This document shows positions 24,416 to 33,086 of a DNA stretch of 64,000 bases, piece by piece. Each line of letters begins with the position of its first letter. Within the stretch, counting starts at the first letter, position 1. Source of the stretch: Chitinophagaceae bacterium (GTDB lineage Bacteria > Bacteroidota > Bacteroidia > Chitinophagales > Chitinophagaceae); the NCBI GenBank assembly GCA_947446645.1, contig CANFHA010000003.1, forward strand, positions 1-64,000. The letters are read 5' to 3'. A program made the translations under genes and the position numbers. The notes beneath the pieces are model-generated. The model saw only the letters and a list, made by a program, of their open reading frames with translations, was not told where the DNA came from and made no database searches.

Positions 24416-25090
24416 ATGAACAGGGTTTTTCGTGCCATTTTGATTCTCTTGCTGGTGGCAGGTTCTTCTGTACTTGTGGCTATGAAAATGTCTGGTCATA
24501 AGGACAAGGCAGTTCCTGTTAGGGATCTGAAATATCATGATGCAGAGATAGCCAATATTCATAAAGTAGACACTGCTGTTTCCCTGTTGCGTGCGGGATA
24601 TGTGGTGCTGCGCATGGGTATGGGTGCGGATAGCAGGTTGCTGGCGCAGTTCAACAGGAAAAACAAAGCTTACTCCCACTGTGGCATAGTGATGATAGAA
24701 AATGGACAGCCGTTTGTATACCACAGCATAGGTGGGGAAGACAATCCGGATGAGCGCCTGAGGCGGGATCCTGCAAAAGCTTTCTTTTCTCCCCGTCACA
24801 ATTCATCACTTGCCATTATAAAGTATGACCTTGATGATGCAGGGATAGAACGGCTGCGTAGCGTGGTGCAGCACTATTACCGACAAAGGCCAAAGTTTGA
24901 CCTTAAGTTTGACCTGGGAACAGATGATAAGCTATACTGTGCAGAGTTTGTGTACAAGGCGCTCAACAAGGCTACCGGCGATACTACCTACATACAGCCC
25001 ACCACGGCTGCCGGCCTCAGGTTTGTAGCTATTGATGATCTGTTTGTGAATCAGCATGCAGGTATCGTTTGGCAAACGGCTTTTAAGTGA
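24416..25090 (+). CDS. YiiX/YebB-like papain-fold hydrolase, membrane-anchored
   Basis: A signal or anchor helix (FRAILILLLVAGSSVLVAM) is followed by a permuted NlpC/P60 fold: AGYVVLRMGMGADS, then KAYSHCGIVMIE with the catalytic His near residue 84, HSIGGEDNPDE, and KLYCAEFVYKALNKATG with the catalytic Cys near residue 180. In the permuted YaeF/YiiX group the His precedes the Cys, as seen here. Likely substrates are amide or ester bonds in the envelope. Reverse-oriented TTTTGAA heptamers fill the 35-bp gap after ychF. The last codons overlap a promoter for the next gene. Confidence 0.8.
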   Translation: MNRVFRAILILLLVAGSSVLVAMKMSGHKDKAVPVRDLKYHDAEIANIHKVDTAVSLLRAGYVVLRMGMGADSRLLAQFNRKNKAYSHCGIVMIENGQPFVYHSIGGEDNPDERLRRDPAKAFFSPRHNSSLAIIKYDLDDAGIERLRSVVQHYYRQRPKFDLKFDLGTDDKLYCAEFVYKALNKATGDTTYIQPTTAAGLRFVAIDDLFVNQHAGIVWQTAFK

Positions 25091-25098
25091 TAACTTTG
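25068..25098 (+). promoter_or_regulatory. Full Bacteroidota promoter for the DUF4878 lipoprotein gene
   Basis: TTTG (25068-25071) and TAACTTTG (25091-25098) are separated by 19 bases, matching the -33/-7 consensus TTTG-N19-TAnnTTTG. It begins within the last codons of the YiiX-like gene, predicts a leader of roughly 15 bases before ATG 25119, and is the best-formed promoter in the window. Confidence 0.7.
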
Positions 25099-25118
25099 CA
25101 CACTAAAAGAAAATAGGA

Positions 25119-25625
25119 ATGAAAAAATTAATGTATTCATCTTTGGCTTTGATAATGGCTGCATTCATGCTGGTGAGCTGCAGTAAGAACACGCCTAAAG
25201 ATGTTGCATATAACTGGCTCATAGCCTACAACCACCTCGACTTTGAGGGTGCTAAAAAACTATCGACCACGGACACAAAGAACCTGATAAACTCCCTGCA
25301 GCGCCTTACCGAAAACGTGGCAGACTCCAATAAAAAGGACCTGAAAAAGATAACGGTGGATATAAAGGGTGTAAAAGTAGATGGTGATAAGGCCGTAGCC
25401 ACCTATACATCTTCAGACAATCCTGGTAAAGAGGAGACCCTGCACCTGGTGAAAGTAAATGACCAGTGGCTGGTACTGTTCACCAAAGTAGACCTGATGG
25501 GTGAAGTGCCTGAGGGCATGTACGATGAGCCGGCAAACACTACTGACAGCACGGGTGCAACAGGAGCACTGCAGGATACTTCTATGTCGGCTGATGCTAC
25601 CCGCTCAGATACAGCAAAGCATTAG
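25119..25625 (+). CDS. DUF4878 lipoprotein
   Basis: The 168-aa product has a lipobox (LIMAAFMLVSCSK, Cys 21) and one DUF4878 domain: VAYNWLIAYNHLDFEGAKKLST, then VADSNKKDLKKITVDIKGVKVDGDKAVATYTSSDNPGK, then LHLVKVNDQWLVLF. A Thr/Ser/Asp-rich tail follows. The fold is NTF2-like, with function unknown. A near copy of this domain forms the C-terminus of the next gene, so the two genes arose by duplication and fusion. It has its own promoter at 25068. Confidence 0.85.
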   Translation: MKKLMYSSLALIMAAFMLVSCSKNTPKDVAYNWLIAYNHLDFEGAKKLSTTDTKNLINSLQRLTENVADSNKKDLKKITVDIKGVKVDGDKAVATYTSSDNPGKEETLHLVKVNDQWLVLFTKVDLMGEVPEGMYDEPANTTDSTGATGALQDTSMSADATRSDTAKH

Positions 25626-25690
25626 CTAAGTCAAAAGAAGCATTGAAGTCGCCTCTTCGTAAGATATCTTTTAAAAATCAGGAGGCGCTC

Positions 25691-25723
25691 AGATTTGATA
25701 ACTTTTTAAAAGTTATCAAATCT
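25691..25723. repeat. Perfect 33-base palindrome
   Basis: AGATTTGATAACTTTT-T-AAAAGTTATCAAATCT pairs over 16 bases on each side with a single central base. It is not followed by a T-tract, so it is not a standard terminator. It lies between two lipoprotein genes. Confidence 0.9.
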
Positions 25724-25774
25724 TGCACCTAACAATAGTACTTTAGCATTGCATCAAGGTTATTGGTTATCGCC

Positions 25775-27196
25775 ATGCAAAATTGTTACCGGCTTTTTCT
25801 CTTGTTTATTTTAGCACTTGCGGCTTGCGACCGTGCACCTGAGGCTACTGCGTTTTTCCCGGTGCGGGTAGACAACCATTATGGTTTTATGGACCGCACG
25901 GGTAAGATGACCATAAGTCCCCAGTACTCCCAGGCCGGTTGCTTTGTAGATGGGCTGGCCCTTGTAGCTTCTGCAGACGATAAGCCGAAATGGGGGTTTA
26001 TAGACAATGCCGGCAAGTATGTTATCAATCCTCTTTACGTAGATGGTACGTCATTCAGCGAGGGTATTGCCTTTGTTGTGGCTGAAAATGGTGAACCTGA
26101 AGCGATAGATAAGACCGGTGCTGTAAAATTCAGAACTAAGGGTATACAGGCCGTAGAAGACTTTCGCGATGGGCTGGCTGCCTATAGTGTGCTTACCGCT
26201 ACGGGCGAGCGCTGGGGCTTTATCGATAAAGAAGGCAAAACGATTATTGCGCCACAATTTGTATCAGCAGGGTTCTTTTCTGATGGTCTCTGTGCCGTAT
26301 CTGATGAGCGGAACAAGTGGGGGTTCATTGATAAAAAAGGTGACCTGAAGCTAGAATATAAATACGAAAATGTATCTCCCTTTCGCAGCGGTAAAGCCAA
26401 GGTAATGCTGGATGGCAGGTGGGGGATCATTGATAATACCGGCAAGTACCTGGTGGAAGCAGAATATGACAACATAGAGATAGATGGCAGCAGCTACCTG
26501 GTGCAGGACGACAATAAATTTGGCTGGCTGGACAGAGGAGGAAAGGTGATGATAACACCCCGCTTTGATGATGCGTTCCCGTTCAACGGTAATAAGTATG
26601 CAGCAGTAAGGGATGGTGCCAGGTGGGGTTATATAAATGATGCGGGGAAAATGGTGATCGAGGCCCGGTTCGATTTTGCATTTGCCTATGATGGCGACCT
26701 GGCAGCCGTGCGCCTCAATGACAAAGAAGGGTTTATCAATGCTTCCGGCTCGATGTACATACAGCCCTCATTCGATGATTTGTCCATGGACTACTATCTG
26801 CGGGCATTTGCACATACATCTGCATTCAGCGGCATAGCTACCAACAAGAATGCTCCGCTGTTTGTGGCATACAAGTGGCTGAACAAGTTTTATCACATGG
26901 ACTTTGAAGAGGCCAAAACAGTATCAACCGACGAAACGAAGACCATGCTGGAGCAGTTTGCCGGTATGGTCAACCTTATGCCCGACTCCTCGAAGCAGCA
27001 AATGATGCGGATAAGGATAGCGGTAAAAGATCCGAAAGAAGAAGGCGACAAAGCTAATGTTGCGTACACCACATCTGACAATCCCGAAAAGCCGCAAATG
27101 CTGTATCTTGTAAAAAAGGATGAAAAGTGGCTGGTGCAGTTTTCGAAGAATGATGCAGTAGCAACTGGGAGCAGCGAAGCGCCGGAGAATAAATAG
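25775..27196 (+). CDS. WG-repeat lipoprotein with C-terminal DUF4878 domain
   Basis: ATG 25775 is preferred to the track's TTG, giving a lipoprotein signal (LFLLFILALAACDRA). Residues 25-350 contain about eight WG (KWG-type) repeats such as KWGFIDNAGKYVINP, RWGFIDKEGKTIIAP, KWGFIDKKGDLKLE and RWGIIDNTGKYLVE. The last 115 residues (VAYKWLNKFYHMDFEEAKTVST ... MLYLVKKDEKWLVQFSKND) form a DUF4878 domain closely similar to the upstream lipoprotein. WG repeats are beta-rich and thought to mediate binding; the combination suggests a surface or periplasmic binding protein. Function unknown. Confidence 0.85.
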   Translation: MQNCYRLFLLFILALAACDRAPEATAFFPVRVDNHYGFMDRTGKMTISPQYSQAGCFVDGLALVASADDKPKWGFIDNAGKYVINPLYVDGTSFSEGIAFVVAENGEPEAIDKTGAVKFRTKGIQAVEDFRDGLAAYSVLTATGERWGFIDKEGKTIIAPQFVSAGFFSDGLCAVSDERNKWGFIDKKGDLKLEYKYENVSPFRSGKAKVMLDGRWGIIDNTGKYLVEAEYDNIEIDGSSYLVQDDNKFGWLDRGGKVMITPRFDDAFPFNGNKYAAVRDGARWGYINDAGKMVIEARFDFAFAYDGDLAAVRLNDKEGFINASGSMYIQPSFDDLSMDYYLRAFAHTSAFSGIATNKNAPLFVAYKWLNKFYHMDFEEAKTVSTDETKTMLEQFAGMVNLMPDSSKQQMMRIRIAVKDPKEEGDKANVAYTTSDNPEKPQMLYLVKKDEKWLVQFSKNDAVATGSSEAPENK

Positions 27197-27222
27197 TATA
27201 CGATACATTACTCACCAGGAAG

Positions 27223-27254
27223 GTTTTTGATTTTTGAATTTTTACTTTTGAATT
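27223..27254 (+). repeat. Heptamer repeat before the nucleoside-recognition gene
   Basis: TTTTTGATTTTTGAATTTTTACTTTTGAATTT, a run of TTTTGAA-like units, ends six bases before ATG 27261. Confidence 0.75.
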
Positions 27255-27260
27255 TGCAAG

Positions 27261-28511
27261 ATGGCTCTAAACTACGTCTGGATAGCATTTTTTCTCATTG
27301 GCTTTGTGGTGGCTATGTTCAAGGTCATTTTCCTTGGGCATACCGGCCTGCTGTCGGAAATGCTCACCATGCTGTTCGACGCTGCCAAGAATGGTTTTGA
27401 GATATCCATTGGTCTTACCGGTGTTATGACCCTGTGGCTGGGCGTAATGAAGATAGGGGAGAAGGCAGGTGTCATCAGGATATTTGCCAAAGGTGTTGCC
27501 CCGCTCTTCAGCACGCTTTTCAAAGGTGTGCCCAAAGAAAGTCCTGCCTACGGCAGTGTGATGATGAATCTTTCTGCCAATATGCTGGGGCTTGATAATG
27601 CAGCAACACCGCTGGGCCTTAATGCTATGAAAGAGCTGCAAGAGTTGAACCCTGAAAAAGATACAGCATCTGATGCGCAGATCATGTTCCTTGTGCTGAA
27701 TACTGCAGGTATCACCCTTATCCCCACGTCAGTTATAGCCATCCGCCAGACAATAGCGCTGGAGCAGCATGTGCAGAATTTCAATGCGGCAGATATTTTT
27801 CTGCCTACGCTTATTGCCACCTTCATTGCGTTTATTTCCGGTATGCTCATTGTGGCCATGTACCAGCGTATCAATCTGCTTCGCCTGCCTGTTATTTTGT
27901 TTGTGCTTGGCTTTAGCGGGCTTATCTGGTTGCTCCACTATTCCTTATCCGGTATGCCTGCCGACAAGATGAATCAAACCATTGGCGCTATTGGCAGCGG
28001 TGTTATTCTCACTATCATTGCTTTGTTCATTACTGCCGGCATGGTGAAGCGCCAGAATGTTTATGATAATTTTATTGAGGGTGCCAAAGAGGGTTTCAAT
28101 GTCGCTATACGCATTATTCCATACCTGGTGGGTATGCTTATAGCTATCAGCGTGTTCCGTTCCTCCGGCTGTATGGATTATGTGATACACGGCATAGCCA
28201 GGGTAGTAGCCATGTGCGGCCTGCGCACTGAGTTTGTAGCTGATCTGCCTATAGCGCTAATGAAGCCGCTGAGCGGTGGCGCAGCCCGCGGACTGATGGT
28301 GGATGTAATGCGCCACTACGGTGTAGGCTCCATAGAAGGTAAGCTGGCTGCCATTATTCAAGGCTCTACCGAGACGACCTTTTATGTACTGGCCGTATAC
28401 TTTGGCAGTGTGCAGATAAAAAACACGCGTCATGCGATGGTCTGCGGCCTGGTAGCAGATATGATAGGCATTGTTGCTGCTATTGTTGTGGGGTATATGT
28501 TTTTTGGGTAG
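27261..28511 (+). CDS. Nucleoside recognition (Gate) domain membrane protein, SpmA-SpmB-like
   Basis: The 416-aa polytopic protein is a fusion of two Gate-domain halves comparable to spore maturation proteins SpmA and SpmB. The first half contains MTLWLGVMKIGEKAGV and MMNLSANMLGLDNAATPLG; the second contains GAKEGFNVAIRIIPYLVGMLIAISVFRSSG, then LMKPLSGGAARGLM and GSTETTFYVLAVYFG. These are hallmark sequences of the family. About ten transmembrane helices are visible. Outside spore formers the function is unclear, but transport or gating of a small solute is the usual proposal. Single gene. Confidence 0.88.
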   Translation: MALNYVWIAFFLIGFVVAMFKVIFLGHTGLLSEMLTMLFDAAKNGFEISIGLTGVMTLWLGVMKIGEKAGVIRIFAKGVAPLFSTLFKGVPKESPAYGSVMMNLSANMLGLDNAATPLGLNAMKELQELNPEKDTASDAQIMFLVLNTAGITLIPTSVIAIRQTIALEQHVQNFNAADIFLPTLIATFIAFISGMLIVAMYQRINLLRLPVILFVLGFSGLIWLLHYSLSGMPADKMNQTIGAIGSGVILTIIALFITAGMVKRQNVYDNFIEGAKEGFNVAIRIIPYLVGMLIAISVFRSSGCMDYVIHGIARVVAMCGLRTEFVADLPIALMKPLSGGAARGLMVDVMRHYGVGSIEGKLAAIIQGSTETTFYVLAVYFGSVQIKNTRHAMVCGLVADMIGIVAAIVVGYMFFG

Positions 28512-28644
28512 TTAGCTATCAGCTGGTTAGCCACACTACACCAGGTGCATAAATTTTCGCGTGGTATTTTTTATTTTTTTACTTTTAGACCGTATTTGCT
28601 TTATGCAAACAACAAATTATTTACTGATCCCAAAAACTAACAAC

Positions 28645-29250
28645 ATGAAAAAGACAGTTCTTACCGGCTCCGCATTGTTTATGATGCTCCTTTTGCTTGC
28701 CAGCAGTAATGTAATGGCTAAAAAGAAAAAATGGGACGACAGTGGCAAGAAGCCCCCATTTGGTGTAGGCTCTAAGACGGTGGGCGTATTTGTGGGCGTT
28801 GGCGCCACTTATTCCTACAATTATGCCGCAGGATATGTGCCGGTGCCACTGCCTGCCTTTGGTGTGTTATATGACCAGGGTATTATAAAGGCAGGCCCCG
28901 GTGTTGTGGGCATTGGCGGTATTGTTGCTGCGCAGTTTTCTTCTTACAAATATGCCGGTTACAGGGCTACATGGTCTAACTATGTAGTAGGTGTTCGCGG
29001 TACCTGGCATCTGTCTATTCTTAAGGAAAAGAACAACAAATTTGATCCATACGGCGGTGTGCTTATGGGTGTGAGGGTTTATGAATACCGCGATAACGGC
29101 TACAATATCCTTACAAAGTCAAATAAGGTCTATCCTGCAGTTGGTGCATTCGTTGGTGCCAAGTACAACTTCAAGAGGCACTTTGGCGCCTTCGCTGAGC
29201 TGGGCTTCGATATTACTTTCTTACGCGCGGGTCTGAATTTCAATTTCTAG
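28645..29250 (+). CDS. Outer-membrane beta-barrel-like protein
   Basis: The start is ATG 28645 after removing the 28-residue upstream extension in the track; it opens a signal peptide (LFMMLLLLASSNVMAKK). The 201-aa product is Gly/Tyr-rich with alternating hydrophobic strands (VGVFVGVGATYSYNY, YVVGVRGTWHLSIL, YGGVLMGVRVYEYRD, FGAFAELGFDITFLRAGLNFNF) and ends in aromatic Phe as outer-membrane barrels do. It probably forms a small eight-stranded barrel. No specific function can be read. It is followed by a terminator shared with the convergent DUF2911 gene. Confidence 0.7.
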   Translation: MKKTVLTGSALFMMLLLLASSNVMAKKKKWDDSGKKPPFGVGSKTVGVFVGVGATYSYNYAAGYVPVPLPAFGVLYDQGIIKAGPGVVGIGGIVAAQFSSYKYAGYRATWSNYVVGVRGTWHLSILKEKNNKFDPYGGVLMGVRVYEYRDNGYNILTKSNKVYPAVGAFVGAKYNFKRHFGAFAELGFDITFLRAGLNFNF

Positions 29251-29282
29251 TTCAGTCAGCTGCATAAGTTTATTAAAAAAGG

Positions 29283-29309
29283 AAAAGCCCCTGTTGAGGG
29301 GCTTTTTTT
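29283..29309. terminator. Bidirectional terminator
   Basis: AAAAGCCCC-TGTTGA-GGGGCTTTTTTT, with an A-run on one side and a T-run on the other, lies between convergent genes. Confidence 0.9.
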
Positions 29310-29328
29310 ATTTAGAACAGGCCAATGC

Positions 29329-29850
29329 TTAAAATTTCATAGGGATCGCTACACTGGTAAGGTCCCAGAGGAGTATAAGCTGGTCATTATTTATCACAAT
29401 GGTAAATTGTTCCACAACACTTTCTCTTACCTGCACAGGGGCCGTCACGCGTGCTACGTCATTCTTATCATTATACTTATAGGCTCCCCATTGTTTCAGT
29501 TCCTTGTTTAGTATCACCGTCCACTTGTCTTTGCCGGGTATGGTAAACAGGGTATACGTACCGGCAGCTACTTTCTTATCGCCAAACAGTACGTCTTTGT
29601 CAAAGGTGATCTCCGTAGCTTCATCAGCACCGGTGCGCCATACTTTACCATAGGCTTCCAGTCCGCCAAATATGTCGCGGCCTTTCTTATAAGGCCTGCC
29701 GTAGCTGATGGTCACATTTTTTCCCTTCACCACTTCGTGCGGTGTACCGCCGGAGCCTTTGTAGTTTCCTTTTGCGGCATTGCCTGTCTGTGCAAAGATT
29801 GAGGTGGCGCTCACCATAAGTATCAGCGCCAGCGATAATAGTTTTTTCAT
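29329..29850 (-). CDS. Secreted DUF2911 protein
   Basis: ATG 29850 starts a signal peptide (MKKLLSLALILMVSATSIFAQ); the upstream extension in the track is discarded. The 173-aa protein has the DUF2911 pattern: VTISYGRPYKKGRDIFGGL, then GKVWRTGADEATEITF, then GTYTLFTIPGKDKWTVILNKELKQWG. The family is common in Bacteroidota, is periplasmic by prediction and has no assigned activity. A TAACTTGC sequence just upstream resembles a shortened -7 element. Confidence 0.88.
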   Translation of the reverse strand: MKKLLSLALILMVSATSIFAQTGNAAKGNYKGSGGTPHEVVKGKNVTISYGRPYKKGRDIFGGLEAYGKVWRTGADEATEITFDKDVLFGDKKVAAGTYTLFTIPGKDKWTVILNKELKQWGAYKYNDKNDVARVTAPVQVRESVVEQFTIVINNDQLILLWDLTSVAIPMKF

Positions 29851-30045
29851 TTTTTTGATTTTGGTGCAAGTTAGGGCCATTTGAGTATTCCTGAAGTAAA
29901 GCGACTGTTATGCACCTGATTTTAACGTAATGTACTTGATTATATGGAATCACTCTATTTTAGTGTCTGTACTGTAAACCCTCAAAAATGAGCGGCCTCA
30001 ATTGTTGGAAGCGGCCCAGGGAATAATTTTTATGCTATACATGCT

Positions 30046-30429
30046 ATGAAAAACCTAATGTTTATTGCCTGCCTGCTGTTCACATCGGTAGCCTTCGCCC
30101 AAAACGATCAGAAAGAGAAAACTGTATTTACTTATGTAGAAAAAATGCCGGAGCCGGGTTTTGATTTGCCACGGTACCTCAGCGGCAATCTTCATTATCC
30201 CGATAGTGCCCGAAGGTCTGGTATACAAGGCCGTGTTATAGTGCGCTTTGTTGTGAACGAAGATGGTCACATCAGTGATCCTAAGGTATTTAAAAGCATA
30301 GGTGGTGGCTGTGATGAGGAAGCACTTAGACTGGTAGAAAAGATGCCAAACTGGAAACCCGGTGAGCAAAACGGGAAAAAGGTAAAAGTGTACTATACAC
30401 TACCGCTTACCTTTAAGCTGGATAATTAG
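30046..30429 (+). CDS. Periplasmic TonB C-terminal domain protein
   Basis: This 127-aa protein has a cleavable-type signal (FIACLLFTSVAFAQ) and a single TonB_C domain: LHYPDSARRSGIQGRVIVRFVVNEDGHISDPKVFKSIGG, then CDEEALRLVEKMPNWKPGEQNGKKVKVYYTLPLTFKL. There is no membrane anchor or proline-rich spacer, so it cannot act as a classical energy transducer on its own. Such free TonB_C proteins are frequent in Bacteroidota and may be soluble adaptors. It is a single gene with no exbB or exbD nearby. Confidence 0.88.
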   Translation: MKNLMFIACLLFTSVAFAQNDQKEKTVFTYVEKMPEPGFDLPRYLSGNLHYPDSARRSGIQGRVIVRFVVNEDGHISDPKVFKSIGGGCDEEALRLVEKMPNWKPGEQNGKKVKVYYTLPLTFKLDN

Positions 30430-30585
30430 GGCCGGCAATCAGCTGGATGCATACAGCGGTTTAGTAGGATCCTAAAAAACTAACATACTAAACGCGGATC
30501 AACGTATTGGCCCACCTCGCAAAGTGCAGCATAACTTCATTTAACCGATTTCCGATTATTTGGAGTTTACTTTTTACTTTGCATC

Positions 30586-31374
30586 ATGCTCTCACTCGAT
30601 CTCACAGGAAAGACCGCCCTCGTTGGCGGCAGCACACAGGGAATAGGCCTCGCTTCGGCGCAGGCATTGGCATCACTGGGCGCGCGCTGCGTGCTTATTT
30701 CGCGCAATGAAGAAAAGCTGAAGGCTGCGGTGGCTACACTTAGTTCTGCTGCTGGCCAGGCACATACGTATCTTATAGCCGACTATGCTAACCCGGACCA
30801 GGTGCGTGATGTGGTTACTGCTTTCGTGAAAGATAATACGGTGCATGTGCTGGTCAATAATAGCGGTGGCCCAGCTGGCGGCCCTGCCAGCAAGGCAAAG
30901 CCGGAGGAATTCCTGGCTGCTTTCAATCAGCATCTTATCTGCAATCACATCATCACCTTACTCGTGGCTGAGGGCATGAAGCGCGAGGGCTATGGCCGTA
31001 TCATCAACGTTATTTCTACATCGGTCAAGATCCCGCTCAAAGATCTGGGCGTATCCAATACTATACGGGGCGCTGTAGCGTCATGGGCAAAAACCATGGC
31101 CAATGAGCTGGGGCAGTTTGGCATTACGGTAAACAATGTGCTGCCCGGGGCCACATCTACTGAGCGGCTTGCTACCATACTGGGCAACAAATCTGCTAAA
31201 ACAGGCAAAAGCCTTGAAGAAGTAGAAAAAGAAATGACGGAAGAAGTGCCTGCCAGGCGTTTCGGCAAGCCGGAGGAAATTGCAGCCATGATCGCTTTTC
31301 TTGCTAGTCCAGCCGCAGCCTATGTCAATGGCACGTCAATTCCAGTAGACGGCGGTCGTACCGGCAGCATTTGA
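30586..31374 (+). CDS. SDR family oxidoreductase with altered active-site residues
   Basis: The 262-aa protein is a FabG-like short-chain dehydrogenase: cofactor motif GGSTQGIGLASA at residues 9-20, NNSGGPAGG near 92, and a C-terminal VNGTSIPVDGG. At the position of YSASKAG in typical members this protein reads SNTIRGA, so the usual catalytic Tyr and Lys are replaced by Ser and Arg; an S-rich VISTSVKIP block precedes it. Some SDR subfamilies with SNT(I/L)R at this place exist, so it may be a conserved variant rather than decay. The substrate is unknown. The gene is monocistronic. Confidence 0.85.
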   Translation: MLSLDLTGKTALVGGSTQGIGLASAQALASLGARCVLISRNEEKLKAAVATLSSAAGQAHTYLIADYANPDQVRDVVTAFVKDNTVHVLVNNSGGPAGGPASKAKPEEFLAAFNQHLICNHIITLLVAEGMKREGYGRIINVISTSVKIPLKDLGVSNTIRGAVASWAKTMANELGQFGITVNNVLPGATSTERLATILGNKSAKTGKSLEEVEKEMTEEVPARRFGKPEEIAAMIAFLASPAAAYVNGTSIPVDGGRTGSI

Positions 31375-31685
31375 TAAGTGGCTTATTCAGGAAAAGAGTG
31401 GGCAAAGTTTTTTATAATATCGCATTATAAAACTAGGACTATATAATGCTCATAACCTGAGCGCACCATGTTTTTTGGAAAAAATCACCGATTGAGCATT
31501 GCATTTGTTATATAATTTGTTAATGGGGTGAAATTTGGATTTTTACAATTGGGAAATTTTTCATCTTTTTTTCGTGACACAAAAATGACATTATAAATAA
31601 ATTTATAACAAAAAAAGCCCTGAAACCCTCGCCAGTATTGAGGAATATTTTTTCAAAAATGTTACAAATTTTCGGGATTGTGTTG
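31375..31685 (+). other. AT-rich leader region before the respiratory operon
   Basis: Gene-free stretch of about 310 bp, markedly AT-rich (AATGACATTATAAATAAATTTATAAC and similar). It precedes the actA promoter element at 31686. No hairpin terminator for the SDR gene stands out. I see no ORF with protein-like content; the small minus-strand ORF in the track overlaps actA and is a shadow. Confidence 0.5.
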
Positions 31686-31693
31686 TAGTTTTG
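31686..31693 (+). promoter_or_regulatory. Candidate -7 element TAGTTTTG for the act-cox operon
   Basis: TAGTTTTG matches TAnnTTTG and lies about 45 bp before the preferred GTG start of actA. No exact -33 TTTG is present at normal spacing (a TTTTCG lies about 17 bases upstream). Its location argues that translation starts downstream, at GTG 31739, not at the TTG in the track, which lies inside this element. Confidence 0.45.
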
Positions 31694-31738
31694 CCGACAC
31701 TTTTATATAAGGGAAAGTTAATTTTCAAATTTATTCTC

Positions 31739-33022
31739 GTGCCAGAATCAATTAAGCCATTGTATAGAATATGCTTCCGGGCCATATTCACGCTAGTTAC
31801 CGTTTTGCTTTTAGGCAATGTGCCAGCATTTGCAGACCCTGATGGGAAAGCGCTGTTCATGTCAAACTGTGCGTCGTGTCACAATCCGCTGAAGGATGCG
31901 ACAGGCCCTGCGCTGCAGAACATTGACAAGACATTCCCTGATAAGCAGTGGGGGTATAACTGGATACATAACTCTGCGAAGGTTATTGCCAGCGGCGATA
32001 AGACCGCAAATGATATCTTCAACAAGTACAACAAAACAGCAATGACTGCATTCCCTCAGCTTTCTGAAGCTGAGATAGATGCTATCCTGAAGTATGTAGA
32101 CGAATATAAAGCTCCTGTAGCTGCGGCTCCTGCAGCTGGCGCAAACAGCTCAAATGCACCGGCTGAAAGCAATGGCTGGTTGTACACCATCATTACTCTT
32201 TCCCTCCTGGTGCTCGTTATTATACTGTGGCGTGCTAACCAAAGCCTTCGCCGCGTAGCAAGTGAAAGAGAAGGTTTACCGATCGAAAAAGAAATTCCGC
32301 TTTACCGCAGCAAACTGGCTATTGCCGTATTTGCTATCCTGGTGTTTATCATGGCCGGCTACTGGTTAGTAAATGGTGCGGTGAACGAAGGCCGCCAGCA
32401 GAACTACCAGCCACTGCAGCCTATCTATTATTCGCACAAGGTGCACGCAGGTATTAACCAGATCAACTGTCTTTATTGCCACGCAGGCGCTGAAAAGAGC
32501 CGTCAGGCTATGATACCTTCTTCTAACATCTGTATGAACTGCCACAAGCAGATCAATGCATACAGCGGACAGGGCGAGCATGACCTCGTAACTGCAGAAG
32601 GTAAGCACATCAATGGTACAGAGCAGATCCAGTTGCTTTACAAATATGCAGGCTGGAATCCTGAAAAGAAAGATTACAACCGCGATGCAGCAGGCAACAT
32701 ACTAGCTACCCCAATACAGTGGGTGAAGGTGCACAACCTGCCTGACCACGTTTACTTCAACCACTCACAGCACGTAAAAGTGGGCGAAGTACAGTGCCAG
32801 CGCTGCCATGGCGACATCCAGGAAATGGACGAAGTGTACCAGTTTGCTCCGCTCTCTATGGGCTGGTGTATCAACTGTCACCGCCAGACAGAAGTTCAGT
32901 TTACCAACAACAAATACTACGATGTTTTCCAGACATACCATGACGAGATCAAGGCTGGGAAACGTACAGGTGTAACTGAAGCTGAAATGGGCGGTACTGA
33001 GTGCCAGAAATGCCACTACTAA
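31739..33022 (+). CDS. ActA, multiheme cytochrome c subunit of alternative complex III (six CXXCH)
   Basis: ActA carries electrons within alternative complex III. Six CXXCH motifs are visible: CASCH in an N-terminal monoheme c-type domain (FMSNCASCHNPLKDATGPAL), then CLYCH, CMNCH, CQRCH, CINCH and CQKCH in the pentaheme part. An internal membrane helix (LYTIITLSLLVLVIILW) links the monoheme domain to the pentaheme domain, and a second helix (LAIAVFAILVFIMAGYWLV) follows. No ATG exists near the N-terminus; GTG 31739 gives a signal peptide (FRAIFTLVTVLLLGNVPAFA) and I prefer it to the track's TTG. It is the first gene of actABCDEF-cox. Confidence 0.9.
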   Translation: MPESIKPLYRICFRAIFTLVTVLLLGNVPAFADPDGKALFMSNCASCHNPLKDATGPALQNIDKTFPDKQWGYNWIHNSAKVIASGDKTANDIFNKYNKTAMTAFPQLSEAEIDAILKYVDEYKAPVAAAPAAGANSSNAPAESNGWLYTIITLSLLVLVIILWRANQSLRRVASEREGLPIEKEIPLYRSKLAIAVFAILVFIMAGYWLVNGAVNEGRQQNYQPLQPIYYSHKVHAGINQINCLYCHAGAEKSRQAMIPSSNICMNCHKQINAYSGQGEHDLVTAEGKHINGTEQIQLLYKYAGWNPEKKDYNRDAAGNILATPIQWVKVHNLPDHVYFNHSQHVKVGEVQCQRCHGDIQEMDEVYQFAPLSMGWCINCHRQTEVQFTNNKYYDVFQTYHDEIKAGKRTGVTEAEMGGTECQKCHY

Positions 33023-33054
33023 ACTCTGCTCCTTAGTGAGACAGGAGAAATCAA

Positions 33055-33082
33055 CTTTTTTGAATTTTGAATTTTGAATTTG
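33055..33082 (+). repeat. Heptamer repeat before actB
   Basis: TTTTTTGAATTTTGAATTTTGAATTTG comprises three TTTTGAA units ending about four bases before ATG 33087. Confidence 0.85.
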
Positions 33083-33086
33083 CAAT

